Shown here: positions 26,209 through 37,277 of the stretch, in pieces | Layout: the number at the start of each line of letters is the position of its first letter | How positions within the stretch are numbered: position 1 is the stretch's first letter | Source of the DNA: Magnetococcales bacterium | Lineage (GTDB): Bacteria; Pseudomonadota; Magnetococcia; Magnetococcales; Magnetaquicoccaceae | Length of the DNA stretch: 64,000 nt | Direction: 5' to 3' | NCBI GenBank assembly: GCA_015231755.1 | Contig: JADGAZ010000002.1 | Span: 1 to 64,000 of the forward strand | Program-made: the position numbers and the translations under genes | The notes under the pieces: generated by a model | What the model was told of the DNA's origin: nothing | Databases searched by the model: none | Seen by the model: the letters and a program-made list of their open reading frames with translations, nothing else

Positions 26209-26312
26209 AACAAAATCCACCATGTATCCCGTGTGCCCACGCCTGCCCCGGCGCATCCATCCCGTGTGCCCGGCATGTTACAAGATCGCGACGCGCCCTG
26301 GCAACCAACCGC

Positions 26313-27080
26313 CTAGAACCCAGGCCATCTGCCGGATTCATCCACGCCCACCCGTCCCTCTCCATCCACCGGTCCCAGCACCCGCAGCAGATTGACCAGG
26401 CGCGGATCGGATGGATCTTTCAAAACCACCGTGCCCCGGACCCGATAGCGGCCATCCGGCTTGACGCCCGCCGTCAGACGCACCCCCCAGGGACCCGCCA
26501 GATCCTGCACCCGCAACAACATTCCCCGGGCTTCGTCCCGGCCCGCCTCGCCCCGCAGATCCCCCAACTCCACCCCCAAAGGCGCACCGACGAACACCCC
26601 ACGGGCCTCCCCCCGACCCCGCAAGGCCACCACCCCCAGCCGGTCGGCCTGAAACGTCTCCAGCGTGGCGTTCACGGTACCCCGACTGCCGGGAGGAATC
26701 AGGGGCAGCACCCCTTTCAACGCCTCCACCGACAGGCTCACCCCCGCCTTTTCCACGAACACCGACGACATCCCATCCAGCCCGGCCCGTCCCCAGGCCC
26801 GCAGGCCGGAATCCTCCCGACCCACGACAAAATCGATCCCGCCCCGCCCCTGGACCAACAAACCCGGCAGGAAATGCCAGCTTCCCGGTCCAATGCGGGC
26901 CGATCCCCACTCCAGGGAGGCGAACTCCCCGGACCAGACCGTGCCGACAAGCCCGCTCAACCGCACCGGAGCCACCCAGGGGGCCACCCGCTCGAAGGCC
27001 CAACGGGCCGGCATCTGGATTGCCAAAAACAGCCCGTAACACACCACGCCGAACAGCGCCTGCCAACGCCAGAGGGTCAT
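26313..27080 (-). CDS. gspN: Type II secretion protein GspN
   Basis: This 255-residue protein starts at the ATG at 27080, overlapping the gspM stop by four bases. It has an N-terminal membrane anchor (LFGVVCYGLFLAIQMPARWA) and a GspN-like domain with RLSGLVGTVWSGEFASLEWG and later GRYRVRGTVVLKDPSDPRLV plus NLLRVLGP. GspN is an accessory inner-membrane component found in a subset of systems. It closes the gspLMN block. Confidence 0.85.
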   Translation of the reverse strand: MTLWRWQALFGVVCYGLFLAIQMPARWAFERVAPWVAPVRLSGLVGTVWSGEFASLEWGSARIGPGSWHFLPGLLVQGRGGIDFVVGREDSGLRAWGRAGLDGMSSVFVEKAGVSLSVEALKGVLPLIPPGSRGTVNATLETFQADRLGVVALRGRGEARGVFVGAPLGVELGDLRGEAGRDEARGMLLRVQDLAGPWGVRLTAGVKPDGRYRVRGTVVLKDPSDPRLVNLLRVLGPVDGEGRVGVDESGRWPGF

Positions 27081-27643
27081 CGCTCCGCGCCACGGGGCGG
27101 CCCCGGTCGCTCCGGCCACGCCAACACCACCCGGGAACTCACCTGACCCGGACTCTCCTCCCGATCCAGGGTGATGTTTTCCGCCCTGGCCCCGTGCCGG
27201 GACTCCAGTTCACTCAGCCACCCCATCAACCCCTCGAACGTCACCTTCTCGAACCACAAACGCACCCGGCCCGACCCTTCCGGCTCCACCCGCCGCAACG
27301 CGCCACCCAAGCCCCGCTCCCGGGCGGTACGGTCCGCCAAAGCCAGCAGGGATTCTCCGCCACCCGCACCGCTGCCACCAGCCGCCGACGGTTGGGCCGT
27401 GACTCCCGCCGCCTTGAGCCGGGTCACCTCCTGGGCGGCATTTTTCATCCAGGCCAAAGTCGCGCTTTTTTCCTCCACCACCCGACGGCGTCCCTCCAGC
27501 CACTCCAGCCCCGGCTCGATCACCCACATTTCCACCAGCAACGCCGCCAGCACCACGCCTCCCCCCACCACCACGCGCCGCTCCCGGGAGGCCAGAGAGG
27601 AGAGTCCACGGGCCGGCCAGGTCAACCATCCAGGCCACCTCAT
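27077..27643 (-). CDS. gspM: Type II secretion protein GspM
   Basis: This 188-residue bitopic protein has a short cytoplasmic N-terminus, one membrane helix (VVVGGGVVLAALLVEMWVIE), a coiled segment (GRRRVVEEKSATLAWMKNAA), a Gly/Ser/Ala linker and a periplasmic ferredoxin-like domain. The small size and the position between gspL and gspN, with four-base overlaps on both sides, identify it. GspM binds and stabilises GspL in the assembly platform. Confidence 0.87.
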   Translation of the reverse strand: MRWPGWLTWPARGLSSLASRERRVVVGGGVVLAALLVEMWVIEPGLEWLEGRRRVVEEKSATLAWMKNAAQEVTRLKAAGVTAQPSAAGGSGAGGGESLLALADRTARERGLGGALRRVEPEGSGRVRLWFEKVTFEGLMGWLSELESRHGARAENITLDREESPGQVSSRVVLAWPERPGPPRGAER

Positions 27644-28857
27644 GGGGATTCCACCTTGAGCCGGGCCGCGATCCCCTCGCCTTCACGACTGGCCGACTGG
27701 ATCCCCACCGCCAGACCACTCCCTTCCATGCGCTGCTTCAAGACATCCAACCGTTGCAGATCCGGCAAACGCACCATCAACTCCAACTTCCCCTCGCCAA
27801 AACGGACCCCGTTCAAGACACTCTCCGGAATCTCCCGCAACGCCTTGCCGGAACGTCCAAACACCGACAAAAACCCTTTGTTGCCTTCGGTTCCCCGCCC
27901 TCCCCCCTTGAGACTTTCCAACTGCTGGGTCATCTGCACCTTGGGATTGACGATACGCTTGACCTCCGGAAAGCTCTCCCGGAACACCCCCTGAATGGCC
28001 CGATCCAGCTCATCGGCCCGCTGTTCGAGTCGGAAGGCTTGCAGACCCGCCTCACCGCCCCGCATCAACAACCAGATCAACAGCAGCACCAGGGTGGGAC
28101 GCAATGCCCGCACCATCCCCCCCATCCGACCCGCACGGGCAAACCGCCCCTGGGCCAGATCGAGGCCACCGCCCGGTCGATCATGGGCGGCCAGCACGGT
28201 CAAAGGATCCCCGGCAAACCGATGCCACATCACCACGACTCCCAAGGCGGCCAATGACGCAGGGGGCTCTTGCCGCTCCGGATCCAACCACACCTCCAGC
28301 CGCTCCGGTGGCGGCACAACGCCATCCGACAACGCCAACCCCAAAGCCACCGCCAGATTGGCCGCATCCACCCCAAACCCGGCGCACGCCCCGGTGCGCA
28401 CCCAGGCGATCTCCGGGGTGAGCAGCACGCTCCAGGCTCCAGGCTCCAGGGGCAGCAGCAATGGGGCCGGCAACACGGCTTCGGGTTCCAGGCCCGCTCC
28501 ACGCACCGGTTCCAGCCACTCCTCCAGTTGCCGCAACGCCACCACGGCCACCGGCAAACCTCCGTCGGATTCCCGCTGGCCCAAGGCAAAATGTAACTGT
28601 TCCACCGGCGCGGACAGAGACTCTTCCAGCAGATAAGGCACCGCCTTGAGCAAATCCCGCTGCCCGGCCTTGGGAGGAACCACCCGGGTCAACAGCACCT
28701 CTTCTCCCGGCACCACCAGCACCACCCGCCGACCCGCCATGGTCGCCACCTGGGACAACGGATCCCGTCGCGCCACCCGCGCCCCGTCACCGGGAGCGGT
28801 CCAGATGACACGCCCCTCGCTGTCCGGCGGCAGACGCATGAGCCATCTTTCACCCAT
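27640..28857 (-). CDS. gspL: Type II secretion protein GspL
   Basis: This is a 405-residue protein. The cytoplasmic actin-like domain at residues 1-250 (RVVLVVPGEEVLLTRVVPPK, LLKAVPYLLEESLSAPVEQL) recruits the ATPase GspE in characterised systems. A membrane helix follows near residues 255-275 (RPTLVLLLIWLLMRG), then a periplasmic domain. It is first in the gspLMN block, which is separated by about 7 kb from gspFGHIJK. gspC, gspD and gspE are not in this window. Confidence 0.9.
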   Translation of the reverse strand: MGERWLMRLPPDSEGRVIWTAPGDGARVARRDPLSQVATMAGRRVVLVVPGEEVLLTRVVPPKAGQRDLLKAVPYLLEESLSAPVEQLHFALGQRESDGGLPVAVVALRQLEEWLEPVRGAGLEPEAVLPAPLLLPLEPGAWSVLLTPEIAWVRTGACAGFGVDAANLAVALGLALSDGVVPPPERLEVWLDPERQEPPASLAALGVVVMWHRFAGDPLTVLAAHDRPGGGLDLAQGRFARAGRMGGMVRALRPTLVLLLIWLLMRGGEAGLQAFRLEQRADELDRAIQGVFRESFPEVKRIVNPKVQMTQQLESLKGGGRGTEGNKGFLSVFGRSGKALREIPESVLNGVRFGEGKLELMVRLPDLQRLDVLKQRMEGSGLAVGIQSASREGEGIAARLKVESP

Positions 28858-29072
28858 GTCGTTTCAGAACCACCCGGCCCAATGGATGCATCGCTCCATG
28901 TCAGGTTCCTTGCAATAATAAAGGGTACCACCCGATTTCCGGGCCATTCCGGCCAATCCGCCGGAAAAGAAAACACATTATCCAGCCAGGGTCCATTTGT
29001 CGAGTCCGGGAGAATTTTTCTGCCTGCATGGTGTATCGTCTGGATCGGATCTGGTGCATAATAAAAAAAAGA

Positions 29073-29089
29073 GGCTGTCGCAAACAGCC
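29073..29089 (-). terminator. Hairpin with T tract on the minus strand
   Basis: Minus-strand GGCTGT-TTGCG-ACAGCC is followed by TCTTTTTTTT. It has the form of a rho-independent terminator but lies just ahead of the plus-strand isomerase gene. It would stop leftward transcripts before gspL, or act as a leader hairpin in the other direction. Confidence 0.5.
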
Positions 29090-29121
29090 CGTCAACCCTC
29101 ACGCACCCTAAGGAATTCTTG

Positions 29122-29850
29122 ATGAAGCATCTCTCCCTTCTTGCCGGCTCCGCCCTGGCGCTCGGCTGTCTGTCGATCCCGGCGGCCATGGCCGGAGACG
29201 CCGCCGCCCCCCTGAAAACCAACAAGGAACGCTACAGCTACGCCGTGGGCCAACAGATCGGCACCCAGGTGCAACCCCTCACCGACAATCTGGACTCCCA
29301 GACCTTCATACGCGGTCTCAAAGACGTGCTGGAGAAAAAGCCCCCGGTGATGACCCCGGAACAAATGACCCAGGCCAGAACCGAATTCCGCGACGTGCTG
29401 CAAAAGGACATGGAACAAAAGAACATGCAATCCGCCGAAAAGAATCAAAAGAAGGGAACGGCATTCCTGGCGGAAAACGGCAAGAAGCCCGGCGTCACCA
29501 CCACCGCCAGCGGTCTGCAATACGAAGTTCTGACCCCCGGTTCCGGCCCCAAACCCAAAGCCACGGATCAGGTCAAGGTCCACTACCACGGCACGCTTTT
29601 GGATGGCACGGTGTTCGACAGCTCGATTGTACGCAAAGAGCCGGTCACCTTCCCGCTGAACCGGGTGATCCCCGGCTGGACCGAAGGGGTACAGTTGATG
29701 CCCGTGGGCGGGAAATACCGTTTTGTCATTCCGTCCAAACTGGCCTATGGCCCCAAGGGCGCGCCCCCCAAGATCGAACCGGAATCCACCCTCATCTTTG
29801 AAGTGGAACTGCTGGAAATCGTAGGCGACAAGGCCCCGGAGAAAAAATAA
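29122..29850 (+). CDS. fkpA: Exported FKBP-type peptidyl-prolyl isomerase (FkpA/Mip-like)
   Basis: This is a 242-residue periplasmic or outer-membrane folding factor. The ATG at 29122 has AAGGA upstream. It has a signal peptide of about 24 residues ending AAMAGD, an N-terminal dimerisation domain (YSYAVGQQIGTQVQ, VLEKKPPVMTPEQM) with a long helix, and a C-terminal FKBP domain from about residue 130 with KVHYHGTLLDGTVFDSS, VIPGWTEGVQLMPVGGKYRF and IPSKLAYGP. It catalyses proline isomerisation. It is monocistronic, with hairpins on both sides. Confidence 0.95.
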   Translation: MKHLSLLAGSALALGCLSIPAAMAGDAAAPLKTNKERYSYAVGQQIGTQVQPLTDNLDSQTFIRGLKDVLEKKPPVMTPEQMTQARTEFRDVLQKDMEQKNMQSAEKNQKKGTAFLAENGKKPGVTTTASGLQYEVLTPGSGPKPKATDQVKVHYHGTLLDGTVFDSSIVRKEPVTFPLNRVIPGWTEGVQLMPVGGKYRFVIPSKLAYGPKGAPPKIEPESTLIFEVELLEIVGDKAPEKK

Positions 29851-29872
29851 CCGGACTCAAAAAAACAGCGCC

Positions 29873-29910
29873 ACGGGATCCGGTGACTTAAAAAAAGCAC
29901 CGGATCCCGT
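29873..29910. terminator. Long perfect hairpin between convergent genes
   Basis: ACGGGATCCGGTG at 29873-29885 pairs perfectly over 13 bases with CACCGGATCCCGT at 29898-29910. The loop is 12 bases and A-rich. It lies between the convergent fkpA and the minus-strand GGDEF-EAL gene and probably serves as a bidirectional terminator, though no long T tract follows. Confidence 0.65.
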
Positions 29911-29947
29911 CCGGATTGCGGTTTGGCGTGAAACGGTTTGCGTTTGC

Positions 29948-31744
29948 TCACCCCTTCGACATCACCGGCGTCCCCCCACCCCCCAAGGGCAGGCGACCAT
30001 GGAGCAGATCCAGGAAGGAGTTCTTGCCCAACGGCGGGCTGAAGAAAAAGCCCTGCACCTCGTCTCCCCCCTGTTCCTTGAGAATCTGGATCTGCTGATC
30101 GCTTTCCACCCCTTCCACCACCACATGCAGGCCCAACTGCCGGGCCATGGAGAGAATCGCGGAGGTGAAGGCGGAATTGCGACCATCCGGGGTGAGATCC
30201 CGCACAAAGGAGCGGTCAATCTTGATTACCTGAATCGGCAGGCGCTTCAGCAAGGCCAGGGATGAAAAGCCGGTGCCGAAGTCGTCCATGGCGATGGAAA
30301 TGCCCAGATCACGCAATTGATTCAAAGTGTTGGAGGCCTGTTCCGGATTGCCCACCATCATGCTTTCGGTGATTTCCAGTTCCAGATTGCCCGCCGGAAA
30401 GCCGGTTTCGTTCAAGGTTTCTTCGACCATCTGCACCAGCCTCTCCCCATCCCGGAACTGCAACGCCGACAGATTCACCGCCAATTTCAAATTGGGGAAT
30501 CCCTCCGCGATCCAGCAGACCGCATCGCTGCACGCGGTACGCAGCACCCAGGCTCCCACCCGGGTGATCAAACCGCTGCCTTCGGCCAGAGGAATGAACT
30601 GCTTGGGAAACAACACCCCCTCCCGGGGATGATCCCAACGCACCAAAGCCTCCATGCCGGTCAGACTGCCGGTGGTCAGACGGATCTTGGGTTGATAATC
30701 AACAAAGAATTCATCATTCTGAAAAGCCAGTCGCATCTCCCCTTCCAGGGTCATGCGGTGATGGGCCTGACGATCAATCTCCTCGGAAAAAAAACGGTAG
30801 GCATTGCGTCCCGACTTCTTGGCCAGATACATGGCGGAATCGGCGTTGCGGGACAGGTCATGGGGCGTGGCCCCGTCCGAAGGAAAGATGCCGATCCCCA
30901 CGCTGCCGGAAATGGCGACCTGCTGACCTTTGAGGGTGAAGGGGGTGGAGAGCTGTTCGAGAATTTTGCGGGCCACCAGTTCGGCCATGGATTCGTGCAG
31001 AATGTCGGACAGGATGATGGTGAACTCGTCCCCCCCCAACCGGGCCACGGTATCGGACTTGCGCACGACCCCTTTGAGACGTTTGGCCACTTCCACCAGC
31101 AAGGTATCCCCCGCGTCGTGACCCAGGGTGTCGTTGACCCACTTGAAACGGTCCAGATCCACAAAAAGCAACGCGAAATTCCGCTCCCGCCGCTCTCCCA
31201 TCAGCACCGCCTGTTGCAGACGATCCTGGAAAAGCTTACGGTTGGGCAGACCGGTCAGGGCGTCGAACTCCGCCTGTTCCCGCAGTTGGGTTTCCAGGCG
31301 TTTGCGTTGATGGATCTCTTCTTGAAGCTGTGCATTGGTCTTTTCCAAGGCGTCCCGCTGCCGCTTGAGGGACAAATGGGCCGCCACACGGGCGCGCACC
31401 GCGGCCGGGTTGACCGGCTTGGTGAGAAAATCCACGGCTCCAGCTTCAAATCCTTGGGTTTCGGCTTCGATGTCGTTCATCGCCGTGACTAAAATCACCG
31501 GAATGCCCCGGGTGGCATCCTGATCACGCAACCACGAACAGACGGCATAACCGTCGATTTCGGGCATCATTACATCCAGCAAAACCAGATCCGGCAAATT
31601 GACCAGGGCACTGTCCATGGCTTCACGACCACCGGTGGCAAACAACACCCGATAATCCCGTACCAATATATTGCCCAATAAACGAATATTATCCGGGGAA
31701 TCGTCCACAACCAGAACAGTAGGCATGGATCCGGTCATCTCCAT
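29948..31744 (-). CDS. Response regulator with GGDEF and EAL domains
   Basis: This is a 598-residue protein, with AAGGAG upstream of the ATG at 31744. The receiver domain at residues 8-125 has DDS, phosphoacceptor Asp in LVLLDVMMPEIDG and FLTKPVNP. A short coiled coil (about 125-160) joins it to a GGDEF domain (about 165-330) with intact RLGGDEF and an EAL domain (about 345-590) with MEALVRW and MDDFGTGFSSL. It lies 18 bases after the large hybrid kinase gene on the same strand, so the kinase very likely phosphorylates this regulator to control c-di-GMP (inference). Confidence 0.95.
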   Translation of the reverse strand: MEMTGSMPTVLVVDDSPDNIRLLGNILVRDYRVLFATGGREAMDSALVNLPDLVLLDVMMPEIDGYAVCSWLRDQDATRGIPVILVTAMNDIEAETQGFEAGAVDFLTKPVNPAAVRARVAAHLSLKRQRDALEKTNAQLQEEIHQRKRLETQLREQAEFDALTGLPNRKLFQDRLQQAVLMGERRERNFALLFVDLDRFKWVNDTLGHDAGDTLLVEVAKRLKGVVRKSDTVARLGGDEFTIILSDILHESMAELVARKILEQLSTPFTLKGQQVAISGSVGIGIFPSDGATPHDLSRNADSAMYLAKKSGRNAYRFFSEEIDRQAHHRMTLEGEMRLAFQNDEFFVDYQPKIRLTTGSLTGMEALVRWDHPREGVLFPKQFIPLAEGSGLITRVGAWVLRTACSDAVCWIAEGFPNLKLAVNLSALQFRDGERLVQMVEETLNETGFPAGNLELEITESMMVGNPEQASNTLNQLRDLGISIAMDDFGTGFSSLALLKRLPIQVIKIDRSFVRDLTPDGRNSAFTSAILSMARQLGLHVVVEGVESDQQIQILKEQGGDEVQGFFFSPPLGKNSFLDLLHGRLPLGGGGTPVMSKG

Positions 31745-31762
31745 GGCGAAACTCCTTTTCTT

Positions 31763-34700
31763 TCAGATATCCAACTGCTGAATCAACGCATCGAGCCTCT
31801 TGCGGGCCTCCTGAATCTCCAACCGGTCAAGATGGACCTGCAACTGAGCCAGACTCTCTGCGAATTCGGGAAATACAGCCAGTTCTTGCCGCATCAACTC
31901 AAATTGTACGTCACATCGTATATCCCGCTTTTCCAACAACATGCCCAATTCCCGCGCCAATTGCAACAAGTTTCTTTTATCAATCAATCGTACTGATTCT
32001 TCTTCACCGCAGGCATCATCCGGCTGCATGACGATCGCGGATCCGGCTTCCAACAAGACCCGCTCCAGGGCAACGCCCAAGGCCGGCATCAGGATGGCAA
32101 GCAGACCGGATTCACCGCCGGGTTTCAAGGCGAGCTCCAGGCTGCCCGCCAACCCCGCCAACTCCCCGGCATCGATGTTGGCCGCCGCCCCCTTGAGCTT
32201 GTGGGCATACTGCATGGCCTGCTCCGCATTCCCTGCGTCCAAAAATCCTTGCAGGGTCGCCATCCCGTGGGCGAACTCCCCCAGGAAATGGACCAGCAAA
32301 CGGCTATGCAACACCACATCCCCCTCGCACCGGGCCAGCCCGTTCTCCTGGTCGATGGCCGGCCTGGATGATCCGGACGCTTCGGTCCCGACCTCCACCA
32401 CCGATGCCACCGTTTCATCCGGAATGGCAGGGGAAACGGTACAGGCATCACTACCCCACTGAATCATCTTGGACAACAGCAGACCCACCTCGATGGGTTT
32501 GGCCAAATGATCCCGCATGCCGGCGGACAAACAGGCTTCCACATCCCGCACCATCACACTGGCGCTCATGGCCACGACGGGTGGGGAGCCGGGATGGGCG
32601 GAAAGCCGACGGGTGGCCTCCAGGCCATCCATGACCGGCATCTGCACATCCATCAACACCACCTGGAAATGGCCTGTCGGAGCCGCCAGCACCGCGTCCA
32701 GGGCCTGTTGGCCGTTGCAGGCCGCCACCACCACCATACCGCGTCTTTCCAGGATCTCTTGGACCAGCATCACATTGTCTTCCAGGTCGTCCACCACCAA
32801 GACCCGTTTGCCGCGCAACCCCTCCACCCCCGACGGATCAAGCAGACGAGAGCCGACCAAGGCCCGCACCACCGCCTTGCCGAACCGCTCCATGATGGCG
32901 TCGAACAGAGCGGAAGGGATCACCGGCTTGTGGACAAAACTGCGAATGCCCAATGCCCCCACCGCGCCCATGACCATCTCCCGCTCGAACGCCGACACCA
33001 TGATGATCGCCGGGGTTGCCGCGATGACCTCATCCGCGAGAATGCGCCGTGCGGTTTCGACCCCATCCATCCGGGGCATGGCCCAGTCCAGCAGAACCAG
33101 CTCCACCGGCCCCTCCTCTCGGGCCGCCTGACGCAACACCCGGATGGCCTCCTCTCCCGACTCCACCGCCTCGCTGACAAAATCCAGGGTGGTCAACAGA
33201 CCACACAGAATCTCCCGGGAGACCCGGTTGTCATCCACCACCAGCACCCGTCGTCCCCGCAGATCCCCGGGCAACACAAACCGCTTCGCCCCGACGTGGC
33301 CCAACGCGAAACGGGCGGTAAACGAGAAGCGACTCCCTTTGTTCGGGGTACTCTGAATGGAAAACACACCCCCCATCATCTCCACCAGATTGCGGCAGAT
33401 GGCCAAGCCCAGACCCGTGCCACCGTATCTGCGGGTGGTGGAAGTGTCGGCCTGCTGAAACGGTTGCAACAGTCGCTCCGTCTGGGTCGGGTCAAAACCG
33501 ATGCCGCTGTCTTGCACGGAGAATTCCAGATCCACCCATTGGGGGTCCGAGGCGAGCCGTTCCACCGCCAACACCACCTCCCCCTGCTGGGTGAACTTGA
33601 CGGCGTTGTCGCACAGATTGCCCAGCACCTGCCCCAGACGCACCGCATCTCCCTTGAGATTCCGGGGCACATCCACCGGCACCGAAACCAGCACCTCGAT
33701 GCCGGTTTTCAGGCGGGCCTTGGCGAGCATGCCATCCGTGACCCGTTCCAGCACCTGACACAGATCGAACGGATTGAGCTCCAACTCCAGCTTGCCCGCA
33801 TCGATCTTGGAAAAATCCAGAATGTCGTTGATGATGCGCAACAACGCATCCGAAGCCGAACGGATTTTCTCCAGATAACCCTGCTGCTTGGCGTTCAGTT
33901 CGGTCTGCAAGGCCAGATAGCTCATGCCGATGATGGCATTCATGGGGGTTCGAATTTCGTGGCTCATGTTGGCCAGAAACTCCCCCTTGGCCCGGTTGGC
34001 CAGACGGGCCTGCTCTTCGCTGCGTCGCAGTTCGTCTTCCATCAATTTCCGGTCGGTATTGTCCCGGGAGACCACCACGATCCCTTCCACCACCCCATCC
34101 CGCCGCAAATGGGGAAAATAGGAGACATCCATCCAGCGACGCCCCACCGCCGAAAATTCAAACCACGCCTGAAAATTGATGGATTCCCCTTTCAGACAGC
34201 GTTCCAGATTGCCGCGAATGCGCCCAAAGGTCTCATCCCCCAACAGTTCCCGCACCGAATGGCCCACAATGTCCTGGCGTCGCAATCCATGACTGGTCAA
34301 ATAGCTGTTGTTGACCGCGCGATACACATAATCCTGCCCCAAAAAGGCCATGTGATCCCGGGAAGCGGCCACAATGGCGGCAAACTGCCGCAAGGTCTCC
34401 TCCACATGACGGCGTTCGGTCTGATCCAGCAGGATCAACCGATGTTCCACGATCCGGCCCGACTCGTCGACCTTGGGGGAGACCGACAGACTGGCCCACA
34501 GAATGCCCCCGTCACAACGCTTCAGGCATACCTCCCGATCCCGCTCGCTGGGACCCGACAACAAAAACGCCACCGCAGGATCCGCCGCCAACTCCGCAAA
34601 ATTCACGCCTTCCGGCCCGGAAAAGTCATACCCGAACATCTCCGCAGCAGCCCGGTTGCCCCGCAGAATCCGTCCATTGCCCGCGTCCACGGACAAAAAG

Positions 34701-36790
34701 GCCACCGGCGCGTTTTCGTACAGATCCCGCATCAGCAGTTCCGACTCCCGCAGGGTCGCCTCGGCCCGCATCCGGTCGCCGATATCCCGCACGATGGCCA
34801 GATTGTACTCCCGCTCCTCGAACTCCATGTAGTTGGCGCTGATCTCCACCGGCAGCCCATCCCCGGATTTGCGTTTGATTTCGGTCTCAAACACCAGGGT
34901 GCGTCGTGCTTTCAGCTCGCGCCAATGCAGGGGCCACAGATGACTGGGATGCTCCGGATTCAGATCCGAGGCGGTCATGACCATCAATTCTTCCTGGGTA
35001 AAACCCAACCGGTCCAGCACCGATTGATTGACCCGCAGAAAATGACCATCGGGATGAATCCAGAACACCATGTCGCTGGTGTTTTCCAGGGAAGCCTGGG
35101 CCAGACGGGCCTGACCTTCGGCGCGTCTTTTTTCCGTCAGATCGTTGTAAACCGCCACCACCTCGCCGGAATCCAAACGATAGACGAAATTTTCCATCCA
35201 ACCCCGATGGTATTCATCCTGATAATAGCTCACCGGGTGGTAGACCGATTCCCCGCTCCGGTACACCCGTTGAAAGACCTCAAACAGTCCGAACTCCCGC
35301 ACCCCGGGAAAAACCTCGGTGGCCCGTCTGCCGATCACCCGCAAGGGGTCGGCGTTGCTGATGCGCACGCCGGCCTGATTCATCTCCTTGACGATGAAGT
35401 CCTCCCCGTCGTCGATCGCCTCGTAAACCGCCACCCCGCTGGTCATGGTGTTGAACAAGGCCCGATAGCGACGCTCGTTGATTTGCAGCGCCCGTTCCAG
35501 ATGACGCTGCTCCTCTTGTTCCCGAAGATGACGCATCCCCTCGGCCATCTGACCGGCCAGTTCGCTCAGGAGTTCGGTTTCGGTATCGTCGAAGGCATCG
35601 GGGTGGGCGGCGTAAAGATTGAGGGCGCCGATGGTCACCCCATGGATTTTCAAAGGCAAGGCGATGCTGGCATGAAATCCCTGCTGAATCGCCCGCTCAC
35701 GCCAGGGGGTACAGCACTTCTCCTGACAGAGGTCGCGGGTGACGCTGGGACGACCGGTACGGATGGCGGTTCCGGTGGGACCATCCCCCAACGGACACGG
35801 AGACCAGGAGAGGCCCGCCTCCCGGGGATAACCGGGGTCGCATCCATGGCTGGCCACGGGTCTGACCTGGTGTTGGGGATCGGTTTCCGCCAGTCCCACC
35901 CAGGCGAAACGATAACCGGTCTCTTCCACCAGCACCCGGCAAAGCTGTGCGAGGGCCGTGGCCTCTTCGGAGGCGACGGTGAGAATCTCGGAAAAACGCA
36001 AACGGCTTCTCAGGGCACGGTTGATCTGCGCCAGCCGTTTTTCGCTGGCGCGCCGACGGGTGATGTCTTCCTGCACACCGATATAGTGGAGGATGCCGCC
36101 CTTGGCATCAAACACCCGCCCCACCGCCACCGAAGACCAGTAAGGCTCCCCGGACTTCTTGCGGCTGACCAACTCCCCACGCCAGGGCAGATCCGGAAAC
36201 AACGTGCGGGCATTGGGTCCAGGCAGGATGGCGTCTTGCATGCCGAAGCGTGTCAGGCCGTCGGGTTGACCGATCAACTCCTCCCGGGCATAACCGGTCA
36301 GTTCGACAAAACGGGCATTGACATACTCGATGACGCCGCCCGCATCGGTGATGATCACCGCGGCCGGTCCTTGTTCCACGGCCACAAAAAGCTTCTGCAT
36401 CTCGATGGTCTGGCACTCCAGCGAGGCCATGGTGCGTTTGGCGATGATCAGGATCACCGCCACGCTCCAGATGGCAAACAAAGAGTAGAGCCGGTTGAGT
36501 ACCACCAGCCACACTGGCGCCACCCCCACTGGCGAAAGCAGATATCCCAATCCCACCAACACCGAGGTAAACAATGCCATGGTGATGATGGTCTCCCGTC
36601 CTCCCCGCATCCACCATCCCAGCAAAATCACCCCCAGATACAGCACCCCATCGGCGGAACCAACCGGCAGGATGTAATCCACCACGAAGATAATCCCGCT
36701 CAGCAACGCGGCCAGCCCAGGCAAAGCCAACCGTTGCCACCTGCTGGCGGAAAAAACCATATCCGGACTGTGCGTCGTCATCGTTCCCAT
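31763..36790 (-). CDS. Very large hybrid sensor histidine kinase (membrane, multi-PAS, GAF, two receivers, HPt)
   Basis: This is about 1675 residues from the ATG at 36790 (AGGGG upstream). In order: four or five N-terminal membrane helices ([20 protein letters not shown] onward), a PAS domain ([20 protein letters not shown]), a GAF domain ([20 protein letters not shown]), then four more PAS domains. The histidine kinase core has [17 protein letters not shown] with the phosphorylated His, and ATPase motifs LCDNAVKFT and [14 protein letters not shown]. Receiver 1 has [13 protein letters not shown] and receiver 2 has [13 protein letters not shown]. An HPt domain has [15 protein letters not shown]. 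All relay residues are present. Ligands are not evident. The response-regulator GGDEF-EAL gene follows after 18 bases. Confidence 0.93.
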   Translation of the reverse strand: MGTMTTHSPDMVFSASRWQRLALPGLAALLSGIIFVVDYILPVGSADGVLYLGVILLGWWMRGGRETIITMALFTSVLVGLGYLLSPVGVAPVWLVVLNRLYSLFAIWSVAVILIIAKRTMASLECQTIEMQKLFVAVEQGPAAVIITDAGGVIEYVNARFVELTGYAREELIGQPDGLTRFGMQDAILPGPNARTLFPDLPWRGELVSRKKSGEPYWSSVAVGRVFDAKGGILHYIGVQEDITRRRASEKRLAQINRALRSRLRFSEILTVASEEATALAQLCRVLVEETGYRFAWVGLAETDPQHQVRPVASHGCDPGYPREAGLSWSPCPLGDGPTGTAIRTGRPSVTRDLCQEKCCTPWRERAIQQGFHASIALPLKIHGVTIGALNLYAAHPDAFDDTETELLSELAGQMAEGMRHLREQEEQRHLERALQINERRYRALFNTMTSGVAVYEAIDDGEDFIVKEMNQAGVRISNADPLRVIGRRATEVFPGVREFGLFEVFQRVYRSGESVYHPVSYYQDEYHRGWMENFVYRLDSGEVVAVYNDLTEKRRAEGQARLAQASLENTSDMVFWIHPDGHFLRVNQSVLDRLGFTQEELMVMTASDLNPEHPSHLWPLHWRELKARRTLVFETEIKRKSGDGLPVEISANYMEFEEREYNLAIVRDIGDRMRAEATLRESELLMRDLYENAPVAFLSVDAGNGRILRGNRAAAEMFGYDFSGPEGVNFAELAADPAVAFLLSGPSERDREVCLKRCDGGILWASLSVSPKVDESGRIVEHRLILLDQTERRHVEETLRQFAAIVAASRDHMAFLGQDYVYRAVNNSYLTSHGLRRQDIVGHSVRELLGDETFGRIRGNLERCLKGESINFQAWFEFSAVGRRWMDVSYFPHLRRDGVVEGIVVVSRDNTDRKLMEDELRRSEEQARLANRAKGEFLANMSHEIRTPMNAIIGMSYLALQTELNAKQQGYLEKIRSASDALLRIINDILDFSKIDAGKLELELNPFDLCQVLERVTDGMLAKARLKTGIEVLVSVPVDVPRNLKGDAVRLGQVLGNLCDNAVKFTQQGEVVLAVERLASDPQWVDLEFSVQDSGIGFDPTQTERLLQPFQQADTSTTRRYGGTGLGLAICRNLVEMMGGVFSIQSTPNKGSRFSFTARFALGHVGAKRFVLPGDLRGRRVLVVDDNRVSREILCGLLTTLDFVSEAVESGEEAIRVLRQAAREEGPVELVLLDWAMPRMDGVETARRILADEVIAATPAIIMVSAFEREMVMGAVGALGIRSFVHKPVIPSALFDAIMERFGKAVVRALVGSRLLDPSGVEGLRGKRVLVVDDLEDNVMLVQEILERRGMVVVAACNGQQALDAVLAAPTGHFQVVLMDVQMPVMDGLEATRRLSAHPGSPPVVAMSASVMVRDVEACLSAGMRDHLAKPIEVGLLLSKMIQWGSDACTVSPAIPDETVASVVEVGTEASGSSRPAIDQENGLARCEGDVVLHSRLLVHFLGEFAHGMATLQGFLDAGNAEQAMQYAHKLKGAAANIDAGELAGLAGSLELALKPGGESGLLAILMPALGVALERVLLEAGSAIVMQPDDACGEEESVRLIDKRNLLQLARELGMLLEKRDIRCDVQFELMRQELAVFPEFAESLAQLQVHLDRLEIQEARKRLDALIQQLDI

Positions 36791-36959
36791 CCCATACCCC
36801 TGAAGGAGCGAACCGCTGGAAAGCCGAACCCATACAATAGAAAAAATATTGCGAAACAAAATTATCTTTCTGACATTTTTTTGTTGATTTTGCACTGCGG
36901 CATGAATTAGGATAGATCCCAACGATAACGACCTGATATCAATCCAAGGAGATCACTCC

Positions 36960-37277
36960 ATGAGACTCGTACTCACCAACGGCAACATCATCGACCCGGA
37001 AAGCTGGTCCCTGCTCAAAAAAATCCGTTCCGCCACCCGGACCCCGGCGATCCCCTTCAAGGCCCGCCTCCTCGGTCTGCTCTCCGAACTGGTGACGGCT
37101 CCGACCGCTCCCCAAACCGAGGCCGCCCCGGTTTCCCTGCGCCTCGCTCCGCCGCCCGTCACCCTGACCACCCGGTTCATCTTCTGGATGGAAAAGGCTT
37201 TGATGGGTGCGTTGCTTGCCCTGTGGTCCCTGGCCATCTGGGTGATGTTCGACGGTTTGCGCCTGCTGTTCTTCTGA
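36960..37277 (+). CDS. Small hypothetical membrane protein
   Basis: This is a 105-residue protein whose ATG at 36960 has a clear AAGGAG site. The N-terminal 70 residues are basic and proline-rich. Residues about 78-100 (MGALLALWSLAIWVMFDGLR) form one membrane segment at the C-terminus. I recognise no family. It stands alone between the divergently transcribed hybrid kinase gene and the repeat-containing periplasmic protein gene; the good ribosome site and codon use support a real gene. Confidence 0.6.
   Translation: MRLVLTNGNIIDPESWSLLKKIRSATRTPAIPFKARLLGLLSELVTAPTAPQTEAAPVSLRLAPPPVTLTTRFIFWMEKALMGALLALWSLAIWVMFDGLRLLFF

Noticed and set aside
32507-36910. Plus-strand open frame of 1467 codons opposite the large hybrid kinase
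   Set aside because: It is the antisense shadow of a GC-rich gene; the product is full of His, Gln and Pro without any domain, while the minus strand encodes a complete kinase.
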